Shown: positions 1 through 12,000 of the stretch, one piece after another
How positions within the stretch are numbered: position 1 is the stretch's first letter
How the letters are laid out: each line of letters begins with the position of its first letter
Source of the DNA: Heligmosomoides polygyrus polygyrus
Lineage: Eukaryota > Nematoda > Chromadorea > Rhabditida > Heligmosomidae
Assembly: GCA_947396885.1 (NCBI GenBank)
Contig: OX377203.1
Coordinates: forward strand, 2,914,001 to 2,978,000
DNA length: 64,000 nt
Direction: 5' to 3'
Notes under the pieces: model-generated
Told to the model about the DNA's origin: nothing
The model's input: the letters and a program-made list of their open reading frames with translations, nothing else
The model's database searches: none
Translations under genes and position numbers: made by a program

Positions 1-547
1 ATGGCACCACAGTGTTCAGTCCTCAGCTTAAGCGCTGCATACAGAGGCTTGAATCCGTTCAGAATAGCTACACTAGAAAACTATGGTTACGCTTAAATGG
101 CTATGACTACACCTCCATTCCATCAGCGCATGATCGTAATATAATATTCAAGCTGGAATCGCTTGCTATCCGTAGGAAGCGAAACGATCTAATTATGATT
201 TTCAAGATGATGACTGGAAAGGTTGCACTTCCACTTACTGATCTTTACACAGTCCATCATTCTACCACTAGGGGTTGTAGATCTAAAATTCATTATCCTG
301 TGGCCAAAAGTTGTGTTCGCGCATCCTTCTTTACTCAAAGGGCCGGCTCTGAATTCTTATTGTTTTCCAAAAATCATGCTTTGCCATCTTCGTTAAACCA
401 ATATAAGTGGCTCGTTGACAGTTATCTCAAGACTCGATAGATTGCCCTTTCTTCTATGTTTGCGTTTATTATCACTGTGTTTTACCGCTAATTGTTTCTT
501 TTGTTGCGTGTTGTGATACACGTATAAATAAATAAATAAATAAATAA
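1..547 (+). pseudogene. CR1/Jockey-like LINE, 3' fragment 1
   Basis: The open frame at 12-440 reads as the region after the reverse transcriptase (RT) core of a non-LTR retrotransposon: 'RLESVQNSYTRKLWLRL', then 'RRKRNDLIMIFKMM', then 'STTRGCRS'. The same order of blocks recurs in the LINE pieces at 1874-2338 and 3211-3570. The 3' end is an A-rich tail of repeated TAAA at about 523-547, typical of this LINE type. The 5' part lies outside the window or is missing. It ends directly against the next LINE fragment. Confidence 0.75.
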
Positions 548-2340
548 TGTCCAGAAGTGGTCCTCTGAGTGGAGCTTACCGCTTTCGAAAGAAAAGTCTA
601 GAGTGCTCCACATTGGTACTAGAAATGATAACGTACCTCACTACTCTATTAATAGTATACCACTTAATGAAGTTGGAGAAATAAAAAACCTTGGATTTCT
701 AGTTACGAGTAATCTGAATTTCGATAAACACTGTGCAACGGTAGCCAATAAAGCTATGAAAGTCATGTTTAATCTATTAGGTTGTCCTATAAGTCCTTGC
801 AGTTTTTTTCAACGATTCACTGCAGATTTCGCCGGCGGTCTCTCGCATAGCGCTGCATAGCTTTCGAAAGGGAATGATTTGCTCTATCAGAGCATGTATT
901 GCCTTTTTTCATCATGAATTTTGTCAATTTTTAGGTCGTTGAAGTGAAAAGTGAAAAAGTGAAAAAGCAGCCATTTGCGCACTTTTTCTCTCCGCTTAGG
1001 TTTGGAATTTTTTGCAAATTTTTTATAGCATTTGGAAGACAATGTTCTGTACTGCAAGAATATGTGTTGGTTTGTGTTGTGTTATTCTATTTTCTCACTC
1101 GCCCTTTATTGATTTTTAGGTCATAAAATGGGGACGTCCGACTTTTATTTCCGAATTTTTACCAAAACTCCGGTTCTGTGGTTGGACTTTTTTGCTTGGT
1201 GTCATATGTCGTTTGGAAGAGGATGTTTGTCTCAGTAAGAATTTGTGTCGCGTTTGTTGGCTCACGCTGATTTCTGTCGAATGTCAACAACTGAAGAAGG
1301 AGAAGGAGTTGTTGGTGAAGACGATTTTCTCTTTTTGACATTTTGTTGATATTCAAAAGAAATCAATAAACGCTACACATATTCTTATAGAGCAAGACAT
1401 TCTCCTTCGAACGACATATAACACCAACCCAAAAATTCAAGCACAGAGCAGGAGCTGTCGGCAAAAATAACCATCCTCCTTCGGACGTCCCAATTTGATG
1501 ACCTAAAAATCAATAAAGGACAAACGAGCAAACAGCACTTACATATTCTTCTTTAACACACATATTCTTGTAGTACAGAACATTTTCTTTCAAATGCTCG
1601 AAAAAACTGCGCAAAACATTACAAACCTAAGCGGAGAGAACAAGGGCGCAAATGGCCACTTTTCTCTTTTTCACTTTTCACTTCAACGATCTAAAAATTG
1701 ACAAAATTCAGGACGAAAAAAGAAATGCAATACATGTTCTGATAGACCAAATTATTCTCTTTTGAAAGCTGTGCAGCGCTACGCAAGAGACCGCTGGCGA
1801 AATCTGCAGTGAATCGTTGAAAAAAACTGCAAGAACTTATGGGACAACCTAATATTTAGAGCCTTGTCTTCAAATGACAATTACATTCTTCTCCAGGCGT
1901 ATAGGATTTTTGTCAGACCTACTGGAGTATGGTACGCCAGTATTTAACCCTTACACACGAAGGGCTAGTGAAATTATAGAACGAGTTCAGCAGAACAGCT
2001 TCACCACAAAGCTTATGATACGCAGCTTGGGGTTTGCATATGACCAAATTCCGTCAAGTGAAATCAGGAATCGTGAATTTGGGCTTGACACTCTTGAGTT
2101 CAGAAGAAAGCGAAAGGACCTATTGCTTTTTCACAAAATTGCTAACGATGAAAGCAGTACAAAACTCACTGACCTAGTGACGTTGAGAGCATCTACTACT
2201 CGTGGTGGTACATTACAGTGTGATGCTGGAAGAGCCAAGCGGAATTGTAGGTGCTTCCTTTTCTTGCATAGGACCCTCTCTTCACATGAGAAGCTTCGGA
2301 GAAGACATAATCTTTCTGGGAATTACGAACCTTTTTAAAA
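548..2340 (+). pseudogene. CR1/Jockey-like LINE fragment 2, split by a DNA transposon
   Basis: The first part (about 548-776) encodes the segment after the RT active site ('KSRVLHIGTRNDNVPHYSIN', 'NLGFLVTSNLNFDKH', 'KAMKVMFNL'). The second part (1855-2338) continues with 'FRALSSNDNYILLQAYRIFV', 'RPTLEYGTPVFNP' and the C-terminal block. Removing the insert at 777-1852 and one TA restores the codon series AAT CTA TTT AGA, so this was one element before interruption. No endonuclease or FADD/YADD core is present, so it is 5'-truncated. The later frame also breaks near 1900. Confidence 0.75.
777..1852. mobile_element. 1.08 kb palindromic (foldback) mariner-like element with TA duplication
   Basis: The ends read TTAGGTTGTCCTATAAG at the left and the reverse complement of TTAGGTTGTCCCATAAG at the right, flanked by TA on each side. 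Pairing continues inward almost across the whole element: the left arm is about 777-1260 and the right arm about 1360-1852, including the paired blocks 'GATTTTTAGGTCAT' and 'GGACGTCC'. No transposase frame is present. The TTAGGTT ends and TA target suggest a non-autonomous element moved by a mariner-type transposase. Arms are imperfect, so it is not recent. Confidence 0.85.
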
Positions 2341-2384
2341 ATTTCTGAAATCACATCTGATGCCATAACTTGCTCATGCTTTAG

Positions 2385-3590
2385 ACGTTGTCCATCATTT
2401 TTTACCTAGTGAAAGTGCTTGACTCGCATGGATACGTTAGCGTGTGTTATATTGATTATGCTAAAGCATTTGACTCAATTCCTCTTCATCTTTTGAGTAA
2501 AAAACTCCAATCGTACGGAATACACGGCTGTCTCTTAAAGTTTCTGCAATCTTTTTTGTGCAAGAGAATCCAAAAAGTTATAGTTAACGGTGCTTTTTCC
2601 GAGAGCTACGAAACACCTATTGGTGTTCCACAAGGAACTTGCCTTGGTCCGCTAATGTTTCTACTTTACATTAATGATATGCCAAACAGTTTACCTGACG
2701 GAGTTCATTGTACTATTTATGCTGATGATTCTAAACTATATTCCATCAACAATTACAAAATTCTCCAACAGGCGTTAGATTCTATAATGGCTTGGTCTAC
2801 AGAATGGCTTCTGGATATCTCATTAGAGAAAACCGCAATTATGCTTATTGGACAAAATCATCCAAAAAATTGTGACTTCCACTTAGGTAATTACAAACTT
2901 CAAATAACAAACTCTATACGTGACTTGGGTGTTGTATACTCTAATAAGCTATCGTTTGATGAATATATTGAAAAAATAGTTGCTACTGCTTCTGCTAAAT
3001 CGAACTGCATACTAAGAGCCTTTCAAACTCGCGACATGGCTACATTACTTAGCTTTTTTATATTTATGTAAGGCCTCTACTTGAGTATTGTACACCTTTA
3101 TGGTCACCAACAAAGCAAAGTGCTATTGGTAAGATAGAGAACGTTCAGAAAAGATTTACAAAACAAGTGTTCGTCAGAATGGATTATTCGATGTTCCATA
3201 CAATGAAAGATTGACTAGACTTGGTGCTACATCATTATCGCTCAGACGAATAATTTATAATCAAAACCTTGTTCACAAAATTGTTAACGATCACATCGAC
3301 ATTGATAAAAACGATTTCTTCTCTTTTTCATCATTCAATGGCGTCACTAGGGGACATAGCCTACGTATTCAACCTCAAAAACCGCATTCTAAAGTCTTTC
3401 AAGGTTCCTTTATGACCCGAGTTGTCAAAACTTGGAACGAGCTACCTCCAACACTAATTCACTGTCTTCCTAAGACATTTAATTGCAAGTTAGAAACATT
3501 GCTTTTCTCGTTTGGTGATTTTTTTATACAGTTTGCGCACGATTGTACTTGTACTCGTGTAAATAAATAAATAAATATATATAAATAAAT
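2385..3590 (+). pseudogene. CR1/Jockey-like LINE fragment 3 with RT core
   Basis: Frame 2388-3071 holds the RT palm: 'VCYIDYAKAFDSIP' (motif A), 'PIGVPQGTCLGPLMF' (motif B) and 'YADDSKL' (motif C), then the thumb. A frameshift near 3066-3070 separates 'RPLLEYCTPLWSPTKQS', and another near 3165 leads to frame 3211-3570 with the C-terminal block ('TRGHSLRI', 'VVKTWNELP'). The stop is followed at once by a TAAA-type tail to about 3590. The endonuclease domain and RT N-terminus are absent. This is a 5'-truncated, frameshifted copy. Confidence 0.8.
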
Positions 3591-3607
3591 GTTATGATTT
3601 TTTCTTA

Positions 3608-4420
3608 AAATGGCCGGTTTGACTGATTTGTGCTTATTTTAAAATTTAAAACATAAAAACACTCTACGGTTTGCGAAAAATGCAGTGTATCCTAAAAATA
3701 AAGGTACTGTGTGAAAGGTTGTAACATTGCCGCTAGCAAAGCTTTTGAAACTTACAAGAAAACACAGGATAAAGAGATTTTCGCGGTGTGTAAATAGTGA
3801 AGTTTGCGCCATGCCTCTGCTTGAGACCTTGCATCTCAGGCTCGATTGATTGTGCATGGGCTGAATGCTTGTTATAATCTGTTACTACTTGTCCAGATTA
3901 GCCTGTGCTGTGCTTCATTTAACATTTTTTATTGCCTATTAGCTTCAATTATGCCGATTAACTTCTGCATTCAGCTTGAATGTTGCTTCATCAGTCCACA
4001 GAATCCGTATTGCAAAATGACGCTCCTGCTCACATTTAAATCGTGCAAGCAGTAAACTCACATTTCACATGCCTTTGGCCAAATTTCTAGTTCTGAACGT
4101 TAAATGAAGCACAGAACAGGTTAATCGGTCCAAGAAATTACAATATAGTAACAGGCATTCCCAATGTCAATCTATCGAGTCCGAAATGCAAGGTTTCAGA
4201 CGAGAGCATGGCGCGATCTTGACTATTTGCAAGCCACAGTAATCTTGTTACCCTACGCTTTGATATGAGTCTCAAACATCTTCAAATGCTTTACCAATGT
4301 TAGGACGTTTCAAATACTACCTGAATTTTTTTAGGATACACCGCATTTTTCGCAAGCTGTAGTGTTTCTCAAATTTTAAATCTTAAGAGAAGTACAAATT
4401 AATCAAATCGGTCACTTTGT
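3608..4420. mobile_element. Foldback element, about 0.8 kb
   Basis: The left arm (about 3608-3930) pairs with the right arm (about 4090-4420). For example, 'TTGCGAAAAATGCAGTGTATC' in the left arm appears reversed and complemented at about 4335-4360, and 'CTGTGCTTCATTTAAC' near 3910 matches its complement near 4100. A central loop of about 150 bases is unpaired. No protein of note is encoded; the short frames are not convincing. Target duplication was not identified. Confidence 0.65.
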
Positions 4421-5200
4421 CAAAAAAGTATAATATACATTCAGGCGAAGCATTATCAATAGAGTGTAAGATGCAGGAATTCCGACGAGTGCATGGTGCA
4501 ATCCATACAGCTCATATGTCAGAAAATTTCTATTTTCCTAAGCTTTCATATGAGTTCTTAAATTTTTTAGTACCTTTACTTTTAGCAAAGTTAGCACCTT
4601 TAAAACTGTGTATACATTTTTTGAGACATCCTGTATATCAAGAAAAAAAGGAATTTTTTGGCTTAGATCACAAGAAATAGGAGACCAACAACAACAAGTC
4701 AACGTTTTGCAGTCACAAATTGTTGACATGCAAGAGATAAATCTTGGGGTTTTGCAAACATGGAGTGATCTGTAGAGAACTTCGCTAGGTAAGGAAGTGC
4801 TCAAGTTGAGCTATTCTTGAGTTAGGGTGTTCTTATAGATTGGCGTCACTTTCAAAGGCTATTCAACAGTGTGATGCCTCCTGTCGAAGTCATTCTGTAT
4901 CATAAAGGAAGCCATGAGTCATCGCACTTCTTCGCCTCATTGTGTTTGGTAGCAGATTTCCCAATGGAAGATACCAAAGGAGCAGCTCGAGCAGCTCTGA
5001 ACAAAGGCCCAATATCAGGAATCTTTAGAAATTTTATTGGAGAAGTGGAAGAGAGATCACGGAACAAGAGGCTGAAAACTTACGGAACGAAAGGGTTAAC
5101 GATGGGGATTCGGAACACGGAAACGACGGGAATACCGCCCATCCCTACAAATCCTGGGTAGTCTTATACGGTGACCTCCTCCCGAGATACCTAGAGCTGT
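4421..5200. other. Diverged relative of the preceding foldback, then unassigned sequence
   Basis: About 4440-4640 resembles part of the foldback arm at 3608-4420 ('GAGTGCATGGTGCAATC' versus 'GAGCATGGCGCGATC'; the tail 'CATATGAGTTCTTAAA' also recurs in kind). From about 4680 to 5200 nothing recognisable is seen. A 96-codon frame at 4871-5161 has no family resemblance that I can name. Confidence 0.35.
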
Positions 5201-5209
5201 CCAGCGACC

Positions 5210-5410
5210 TTTACCCTTATTACCTAGGGTCGGATTCATCAGCGACTAACCCGCTGCTATAGGGGTAGAGATACCCACGATGAAACCTGCGTCTCTGACT
5301 CTTGCCTTATCTCTACATGACTCTTATCTTATCTCTACCCCTTATACCCCGCATACCCACGTGCTTAATTGTTGACGAATCCGGCCCCTGGACAGCTAGA
5401 TGGGTATTCA
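5210..5410. repeat. Palindromic repeat with GGGGTATA motif, copy 1
   Basis: Segments 'GGGGTAGAGATACCCACGAT' and 'ATCTCTACCCCTTATACCCC' are inverted relative to each other and lie between 'CGGATTCATCAGCGACTAA' and its complementary 'TTGTTGACGAATCCGG'. A related copy lies at about 51296-51412, with 'GTATGCGGGGTATAACGG' paired to 'CCGTTATACCCTGCATAC'. It behaves as a small MITE-like hairpin. Confidence 0.55.
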
Positions 5411-5504
5411 TAATTAATAATGATAATAATTTATTACGTTGTTAAAGACAAACGTTAGAAAGCACGAGAAAGGGCAGCAATAACCATTAAAAGGGAGCGG
5501 CGTA

Positions 5505-6726
5505 TTAGGTTGATGTATAAGTTCTCGGAAATTTGAAGCGCAAAAAAATTATTTCATAATATCTAAACAACAGCAGCAAATCACTTGGAGTAAGCACCAT
5601 TGGTATCAGCGGCCTCCTGCCAACGTGTTGGTGGGTCGTGGATGCCCTTCCTCCGGAACGTAGCAGACTGAGCCATGCAGAACTCTTTGAGAGCCTCTTC
5701 GATGTCGTCTCGGTTTGTGAAATCAAAACGGCGTTGGAGGTTCGAGAAAAGGTGGTATTCGGATGGAGCGAGGTCTGCAGAGTTTGGGGAATGGGAAAGG
5801 ATGTCAAGCCGCGCTTTAGTAGTTCAATCTTCGTCGACCTTGAAATGTGTTGTCTAGCCTTGCCACGCTTCTCCTCACGTGTAATTTGTGCATTCAGCTT
5901 CTGAAGCTGACTCACTTAGGTCTCCGCCGTCATTGTCACACCTTCGTCCAGAAGCTCCTAATACTTCACTCCATAGACACTCCAGCAAATACTCATCATC
6001 ACCTTCCACACGTGCAAGTCGGGTTTCGAGACCTCTTCTGCCTCCCCTTTTTTGTCGACCACTGGGTCTGTCGGTAAACGTTAGCGTACAGTATCCACTT
6101 CTCATTCTAAGTCATGATATTGTAAAGCTAGATGTGGGTGCGTCTGAGGGTGAGGAGAGAAAATGCTACGTCAATTCTGCGATCCATGTCGCTCTGGGAT
6201 AGCACGTGGGGTATCCATCGACCAAGTCTCTTAACCTTGTCAATGGACTTCAATCCACGGACTTCAGTTCGTTGTTTAACCAGAAGCGTGACTGAAATTC
6301 CACGGTGATCTGGACCCGTCTCAACTTGGTTCCGAGGCACGTCCAAATCCAACTCCTTTGGGCGCCCCGAACTATCTTCATCTTCCATGGAGTAGTCGCC
6401 ATCCTTGATCTTCAAGAACCAATTGAAGACTGTGCTTCGTACAGGTGGCTTTCCTCATGAACCTCCTTCTGAAGATCGTAAGATTGGTTGCGTTGAGTAC
6501 AGAAAAGGAGAGAAACAACATCACGTTGCGGATGTGAGCATCAGAAGGCATGAATTGCAGAGCCATAATTGCTGGCTGTGGGCATATTGAAGTGACCATT
6601 AAAAACGGTTTGGTAGAGCTTTTTCCTCTATCGATTGACTCGTCATATGTCTTGACCAGTGTCCAAATTGTCGAGAAAATCCTCCTTTCCAAATGCAAAT
6701 ATCCGAGAACTTTCGCATCAACCTAA
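5505..6726 (-). mobile_element. Decayed mariner element with both terminal inverted repeats
   Basis: The left end reads TTAGGTTGATGTATAAGTTC and the right end reads as the complement of TTAGGTTGATGCGAAAGTTC; each is flanked by TA. The length of 1222 bp is normal for mariner. It carries a transposase remnant on the minus strand, listed separately. Confidence 0.85.
5581..6700 (-). pseudogene. Mariner transposase, multiply frameshifted
   Basis: Family blocks appear in order, in different frames. They are 'RRFMRKATCTKHSLQLVLED' (DNA-binding part, near 6460-6530), 'SGRPKELDLD' and 'LGRWIPHVLSQSD' (6128-6415), a damaged 'KWILYANVYR'-like stretch near 6080, then 'ADLAPSEYHLFSNLQR' and a C-terminal 'PTRWQEAADTNGAYSK' ending at the TGA at 5581. 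The expected third catalytic Asp sits where the motif reads SEYHLF, so the residue differs. Several frame changes and stops make it inactive. Confidence 0.8.
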
Positions 6727-6728
6727 TA

Positions 6729-7700
6729 TCAACAAAAGCATTAAAGCGAGAAAACTGACTGGGGTAAAAATTAAGAAAAAACTGGGATTTGGACAGTGAA
6801 CTTTTAAAAACTGAGAAATTTTAAAGGCCATTCGCTTGAGGGAAGGAAAGTTAGGATGTGAATGCATCATTGAACTTTTCAAAGGCATGGATCCAGCCCT
6901 CATAACAAAGGAATGCGCTCGAATAGTAGTTCCTAGGCCCTCTACAGTGACTCTCGCCACACTTCAAGGACACACCGGCTCCCGCGGCACTCGGTTCCCA
7001 ACGCGAAGAGCGTACGGTCGCGCGAAGCGCTATAAACGCTTTCCCGTGCGCAGCCGGTACTTGCCCCGCTCGTCGTCACCATGAGTGGCCTGTTGCCACG
7101 CTCGCGGCCGCCTTTAGCTGCTGGCCCGTCCGTCCCATAACTAACCGGGTAGGGCTCAGCCTTAACTCATAGGATTTGTGTTTTGCTTATTGGTATTGTC
7201 CGTATAGAGGTTTTGATATGAATGTGTGTGTATCTACATCTACTCACTCGAGGTGGGTAAAGGTTTAGTGAGAGCAGCGCCAGAGGCCGTAAGGAATCGT
7301 CCAGGTCAATTGCATCACGCGATTGATGTGAGGCTGCTGGAAGTGAAGCGCAGGTGCCAGCGCAGGAGCTATTAACGGGAGCTTGTTAAAGCTCATCTGC
7401 ATTGGTGTGAGCCGGGTTTACAGTCGGCGCAAAAATGCCAAAATTCTCCAGTCCTAGTAGCAGACAGGGTAACAGCAGCGCGCAGGTAAGTCCTCGACTC
7501 CGTAGTGCCTCAACACGTGTCCTTATAGGGGTGGAGTACGCATTCCAGCAATGCAGAGGACTCTCCGAGGACACGACGCCTTCGACTAGCCAACTTATAA
7601 CCACATATTACCTCGCGTCTTGTGCCCTTAAAGCTGGAATACTGAATGCACGGCGTACACCTTGACAACACGCCCTGTTCATAATAGAGGTGTTATTAAT
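6729..7700. other. Unassigned, GC-rich in part
   Basis: No protein or RNA gene is recognised. The stretch 6940-7130 is GC-rich with a TATAAA-like word near 7031 and several CG-rich words. This is compatible with a promoter or repeat fragment, but nothing decides it. Short frames at 6836-7084 and 7435-7665 show no family motif. Confidence 0.25.
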
Positions 7701-8744
7701 GTTTATTTATTTATTAAACACGTCATAGGACGCGCCACATAAGAGAAAAACAGAAACATCAGCAGAAAGCAGGCGAACGATCACAGCTAATCTAGGCGGA
7801 TTTTCCATGGAAACAAGCGTCGTCCACCTATCAGTAGGTAAACACTGACAACGAGAACTCCAAAAAAGCGAGAAAAATGGGAGTTGCTTAGTGCGGAAGA
7901 AGGGTAGGAAGGTAATAATAAGCGCCTGATTTTTTAAAGAAATAAGCAGAGTTTAAGGCCTCCGTTAAAAGCTGGTACATAGGCAGCCGGTTTAAATAAA
8001 TTAGATAAACCAGCCATTGACGGGCAGCGCGTATGTCGGCGAGAGCCAGCGAAGAGCATGTCCCTAGACAGTCCTATACATAAATTAGGCTTTCAACAGT
8101 ATGCGAACAATTCCAAGCGGACCATAGTATATATTGGAACATGACACCTGTGGCCCTATGGAACGCCCCACGCAAATTACCTAGCACGTAAGTTCAAAAT
8201 AGCTCGTAAGCCTAGAAGATTCAGCAACGCCAGGTTGATGGCTGCCATAGGAGGCGTAATCGAATTAGTAACAGGATTTTCAACTCCGTAAAAAAAACTA
8301 AAATACTAGATTAACAAGCCTTCAGCACTAAGCACCCTGAGAATAACTGGGCTAATCTGATGGTGAGTATAGCGGTCCTAAATTATCTTAACAAAAAAGG
8401 GAGACTGTCTGGTCACGCTTGGATCCGTGGAAAAGTTACAGATCCTCCAATGATAATAGTCCTCAAACTTTCAAGAACTTTAGCGGTGAGAATGTAAAAC
8501 GCTAACGCAACAAACAAACAAAAACAAGGAAGAAAAGAATAACGCATACATCATAAGCAACTAAAACGTTCTCCTCTATGGAACACTTGGAACCTACAAG
8601 GACTCAGAGAGCATCAAAAAAAAACTACAGAAATAGGCTCTAGCAATCATTGTTTTACGACCTACATTTTCGCAATCCATGGCGAGGACGTTTTACTGGA
8701 AAAAAAAAACTCTAAAAATTTGAGGCTGATATGCAACGTCAAGA
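7701..8744. other. Unassigned stretch between a TTTA tract and a LINE remnant
   Basis: It starts with a short TTTATTTATTTATT tract (7698-7713) that could be the reverse-complement TAAA tail of a minus-strand LINE. The body carries no frame that I can relate to RT and is rich in stops. It may be decayed LINE or other repeat sequence. Confidence 0.25.
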
Positions 8745-9391
8745 TCAGTGAAATAGTAGTCTGTTAAGATCGAGCTTATTAAGTTGCTTCTTAAAGGCGC
8801 AGCCACTAGTTGCTCCAATGAGAGTCGCCGGAAGTAGTTGGAGCCGTCTTGCACACCTGACAAACACATTGTTAAACATTACTTTGTACTTTTTGTTGTG
8901 AATCTTTGAATGGAGGATATCAAACCCACCTCTTCTCACAGTACCGGTTTGAAGGTCCAGTACTTACTTGGAAGTATTCTAAACTTTCTCCGAAGAACAA
9001 GAAAACAAAATGTTAACTCCAAAATTGCACGCCTCTCCTCCAACGTCTTTAAGCCAAATTTGCTCAATTATTGAGGATAGCTAGGCATATCTTGTCTACT
9101 ACCATTAGGAGTAAGACGGTACCACAACAGACGGACTTGTTGTACCCTTTCAATTTTTAGAATTTCTTTTCTTAGGTGTAGGCTACAAACGGGAGAACAG
9201 TATTCCATGTGAGGTCTTACATATAACTTGTAGAGCCGGAATAGTATGACCTCATCTGAACATTTTATGCTTCGAAGGATAGAAAACATAACAGAATATG
9301 CTTTCTTGACAATGTTATCTATGTGATCTGAAAATCGAAGACTAGACTTGAAAGTAACTCCAAGATCTTTAAATGAGCTGCACGACTTCAA
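8745..9391 (-). pseudogene. CR1/Jockey-like LINE remnant, minus strand
   Basis: Frame 9391-9068 encodes 'SSFKDLGVTFKSSLRFSDHI', then 'RLYKLYVRPHMEYCSPVCSL' and 'ILKIERVQQ', the region just after the RT core in CR1/Jockey-type LINEs. After frame changes, 8939-8745 encodes a C-terminal block ('RCARRLQLLPATLIG', 'FKKQLNKLDL') ending in a stop. The RT core and endonuclease are absent. It lies downstream of the peptidase gene on the same strand, beyond the tRNA. Confidence 0.7.
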
Positions 9392-9621
9392 ATAGTGCCA
9401 TTGACAGTGTACCTTGGTGTGTCAGAACTACCAATGTGCATCACAGCGGATGTTGCAAAGTTCTATGCTAGACCGAGCGATTCGGCACTTCCCTCTTTCC
9501 GACAGGATGCCATGACATTACACCAACAGCGCTGCTTGCTCGCACGAAACGTCTATGATATCATCCTGGGACGGCTAGCCAGTATCTGTAATGTAAGCGC
9601 GCTGTCACGGCGACGCCATGG

Positions 9622-9694
9622 GCTTCCGTAGCGCAGTAGGCAGCGCGTCAGTCTCATAATCTGAAGGTCGTGAGTTCGAGCCTCACCGGGAGCA
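9622..9694 (+). tRNA. Elongator tRNA-Met (CAT)
   Basis: A complete cloverleaf of 73 nt can be folded. The acceptor stem is GCTTCCG with CGGGAGC and discriminator A. The D arm has AGCGCAGTAGGCAGCGC, the anticodon loop CTCATAA has anticodon CAT at 9655-9657, and the T arm is GTGAG-TTCGAGC-CTCAC. There is no intron. A run of T follows at 9697, a pol III terminator. It differs from the tRNA-like SINE heads in having a paired acceptor stem and no repeat copies here. Confidence 0.95.
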
Positions 9695-10392
9695 CCTTTT
9701 TTGCGTGGCCGCTCTTGCATCATAGAGTGGCCTGACCGCTCCTGTGGTGTGATGGAGTGCTGCCATGTTTATTAATCTCCAACAATGACAAGATGTTAAA
9801 GCTTTATTATGAGAAGCCAACAAATGCACGATAGTGCATACCACAAAAGGACCGTCAAAGTATCCAAGTAAGTATTTACAGCATTTTTACAATGGAATAC
9901 CACATGGCACAGTCATATTGCACAAATCCTCGTAAGTAGAAACCACAACAAGATTTCATTAAAACGTGCGGAAATAAATAGAAATCGACAGCCAACTCCG
10001 CTTGCTGTTCCACAGACTAAATGTTGGATGGTCTTGAAAGCCTTCACTGCTATTGACGACGACGAGATGAGCAGACGCTTCGTACGATACCGTACTGTAC
10101 AGAGGGAAAATCCCATTGGACAACGAAGAAGATCTCGGTCAGTTACTCCGAAACCCATCATGTTCGGCTCTGAGGGAAGATCCGGCTGAGCACGTTCGCG
10201 GTGGGCGGCAGGTAGACGATTGATCGCCCAACTGATCGTGGCGCCATCGGCCGATAGAAGATCTGTGGCGCCAGAGTAGGGTTTATCGGACGTGAAGTGG
10301 GTCTGGTTGGCGGAGCGAATCCGTCCGACATCAGCTGGAAGATGTACTGGTTTAGAAGACCCCATGAAAGGGTTAAAGTCTGAAGAAAAGGT

Positions 10393-11965
10393 TCACAAAC
10401 TCACAATTGCACTCGAGTTGTACTGCCCTTGATGGAACGGCTCTATCCGGCCTCCGAGGCAAGTGTGCAGGAATTTCTCGATGAATCCGCCTTGAGCTAG
10501 CAGATTCTTGGCCTAAATAGGAAGAGTTTGTCTTTCTGGCAAAATCCAGACAGCGAGACAGTGATCTACCTTTCTGCAGCCGTGCCCTTCATCGGGGTAA
10601 AGGATATAGCTGACGGGGATGTTGTTCTTCTGCAAAGCGGCTACGAACTGATCTAAACCACTCGTCTTCACCTACAGTCCCAGAAAGGAGATCAATGGGC
10701 AACGGACCAGACTCCTGCTGTTTCACACGAGGATCGTTAGCTCCTTGGATGATCAGAAGCGGCTTCTTCACCCGGTCGGCGTAGAACAACGGCGAGCGAG
10801 CGGTCAGTGACTGGCGTCCGGCTTCACTGGAATATTTCAGGGTTGAGGACCGTTTGTTTTGCTCCTGGACGGCATCTGATCCAACTACAGAAGCGTAGGG
10901 ATCATTCCTAATCGGGAGGGAGTCATTACAAAGTGGTGGCCGCGTCCCTCCCCTCTCCCCGAACTTAATGGAGAACTCCCAACCCAAAATTGACTGATCC
11001 AATATATATAATTAGTATAGTAAGCATAAGAACTAAGTAAATCAATCCCTTGATAGGACGCGCCACACACTCTACTTTTCCGGGGAGTTGTGAAAGTAGT
11101 TAAAAAGCATTTGCGGTCGTCTACTGCAGGCTTACGGTGGAAGTCACTGGTGTAGTCAAATGAATGGGAAAAAACTCGGCTCATTCAAAAAGTGTACACA
11201 TTTATTCCTAAGCATATATAAAAGTATTTTTACACATGTCGCTTAATTGCACAGCAGGGGTGCGGGAATGACCAGAACACCGACCGTAATCACGCGTCGC
11301 GGAGATCACACCGCCGAATCGGTGTTGCGGTTGGCTGTAGCGATTACACTAGGAGTCATAGAGCGTTCCCGCACCCCTGCTTATGTGACTAAGCGACATG
11401 GAGCGTATTATAATATTTATTATATAACAAATAATTGTAATAATATAAGCGTATTAAACGTATTTCGAATCTGGATATCGATTTCGCCATCATCGGCGTC
11501 GTCGTCTTCTTCAGCCATCTCACTCGTCGAGGGATCCTCGACAGGTTGTGCTGGAGGCTGTTCTTCTGCCGGTTCCGGTGACGGTTCTCGTATCGGTACT
11601 ACCAGATTGAGCGACGAAGAGTTACTGTCGTAAGGCACCATCTCTGGTTCACTGGAGAACTCCGTAGCAGCAGTATAGGATTATGTGTTGGTCCCTCCCA
11701 CGTAGGAAAAGTTCTGTGCCGGCGGTTGCTGTGGATTGCCGCCTGCATACGTCACTTGTTGTTGTTGCTGCTGCTGATATATGTAGTTGCCTCCTTGTGG
11801 TTCGGCCTTCTGAACATACTGCGGTTGTACAACTACTGCATGCTGCTGCTGCTGTTGCTGCTGTCGTTGCACCTGCTGCTGCTGATGCAGTTGTTGTTGT
11901 TGCTGAACCTGTTGCTGTTAATGTAGTTGCTGTTGTTGCAGCTGTGGCCGCCGTTGCTGCTGAGG

Positions 11966-12000
<35 letters not shown>

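Noticed and set aside
5638..5904. Plus-strand frames 5638-6202
   Set aside because: Antisense to the decayed mariner transposase at 5581-6700.
9913..10365. 150-codon minus-strand frame after the peptidase stop
   Set aside because: It has no family motif and lies where the 3' untranslated region should be. It could be a further exon if the GTGAGT at the stop is used, but the phase does not match this frame, so it is only mentioned in the peptidase entry.
11247..11633. Plus-strand 128-codon frame and the plus-strand Ala/Val-rich frame 11683-12090
   Set aside because: These are the opposite-strand shadow of the Q-rich retrocopy (CAG repeats read as GCT/TGT) and of repeat DNA.
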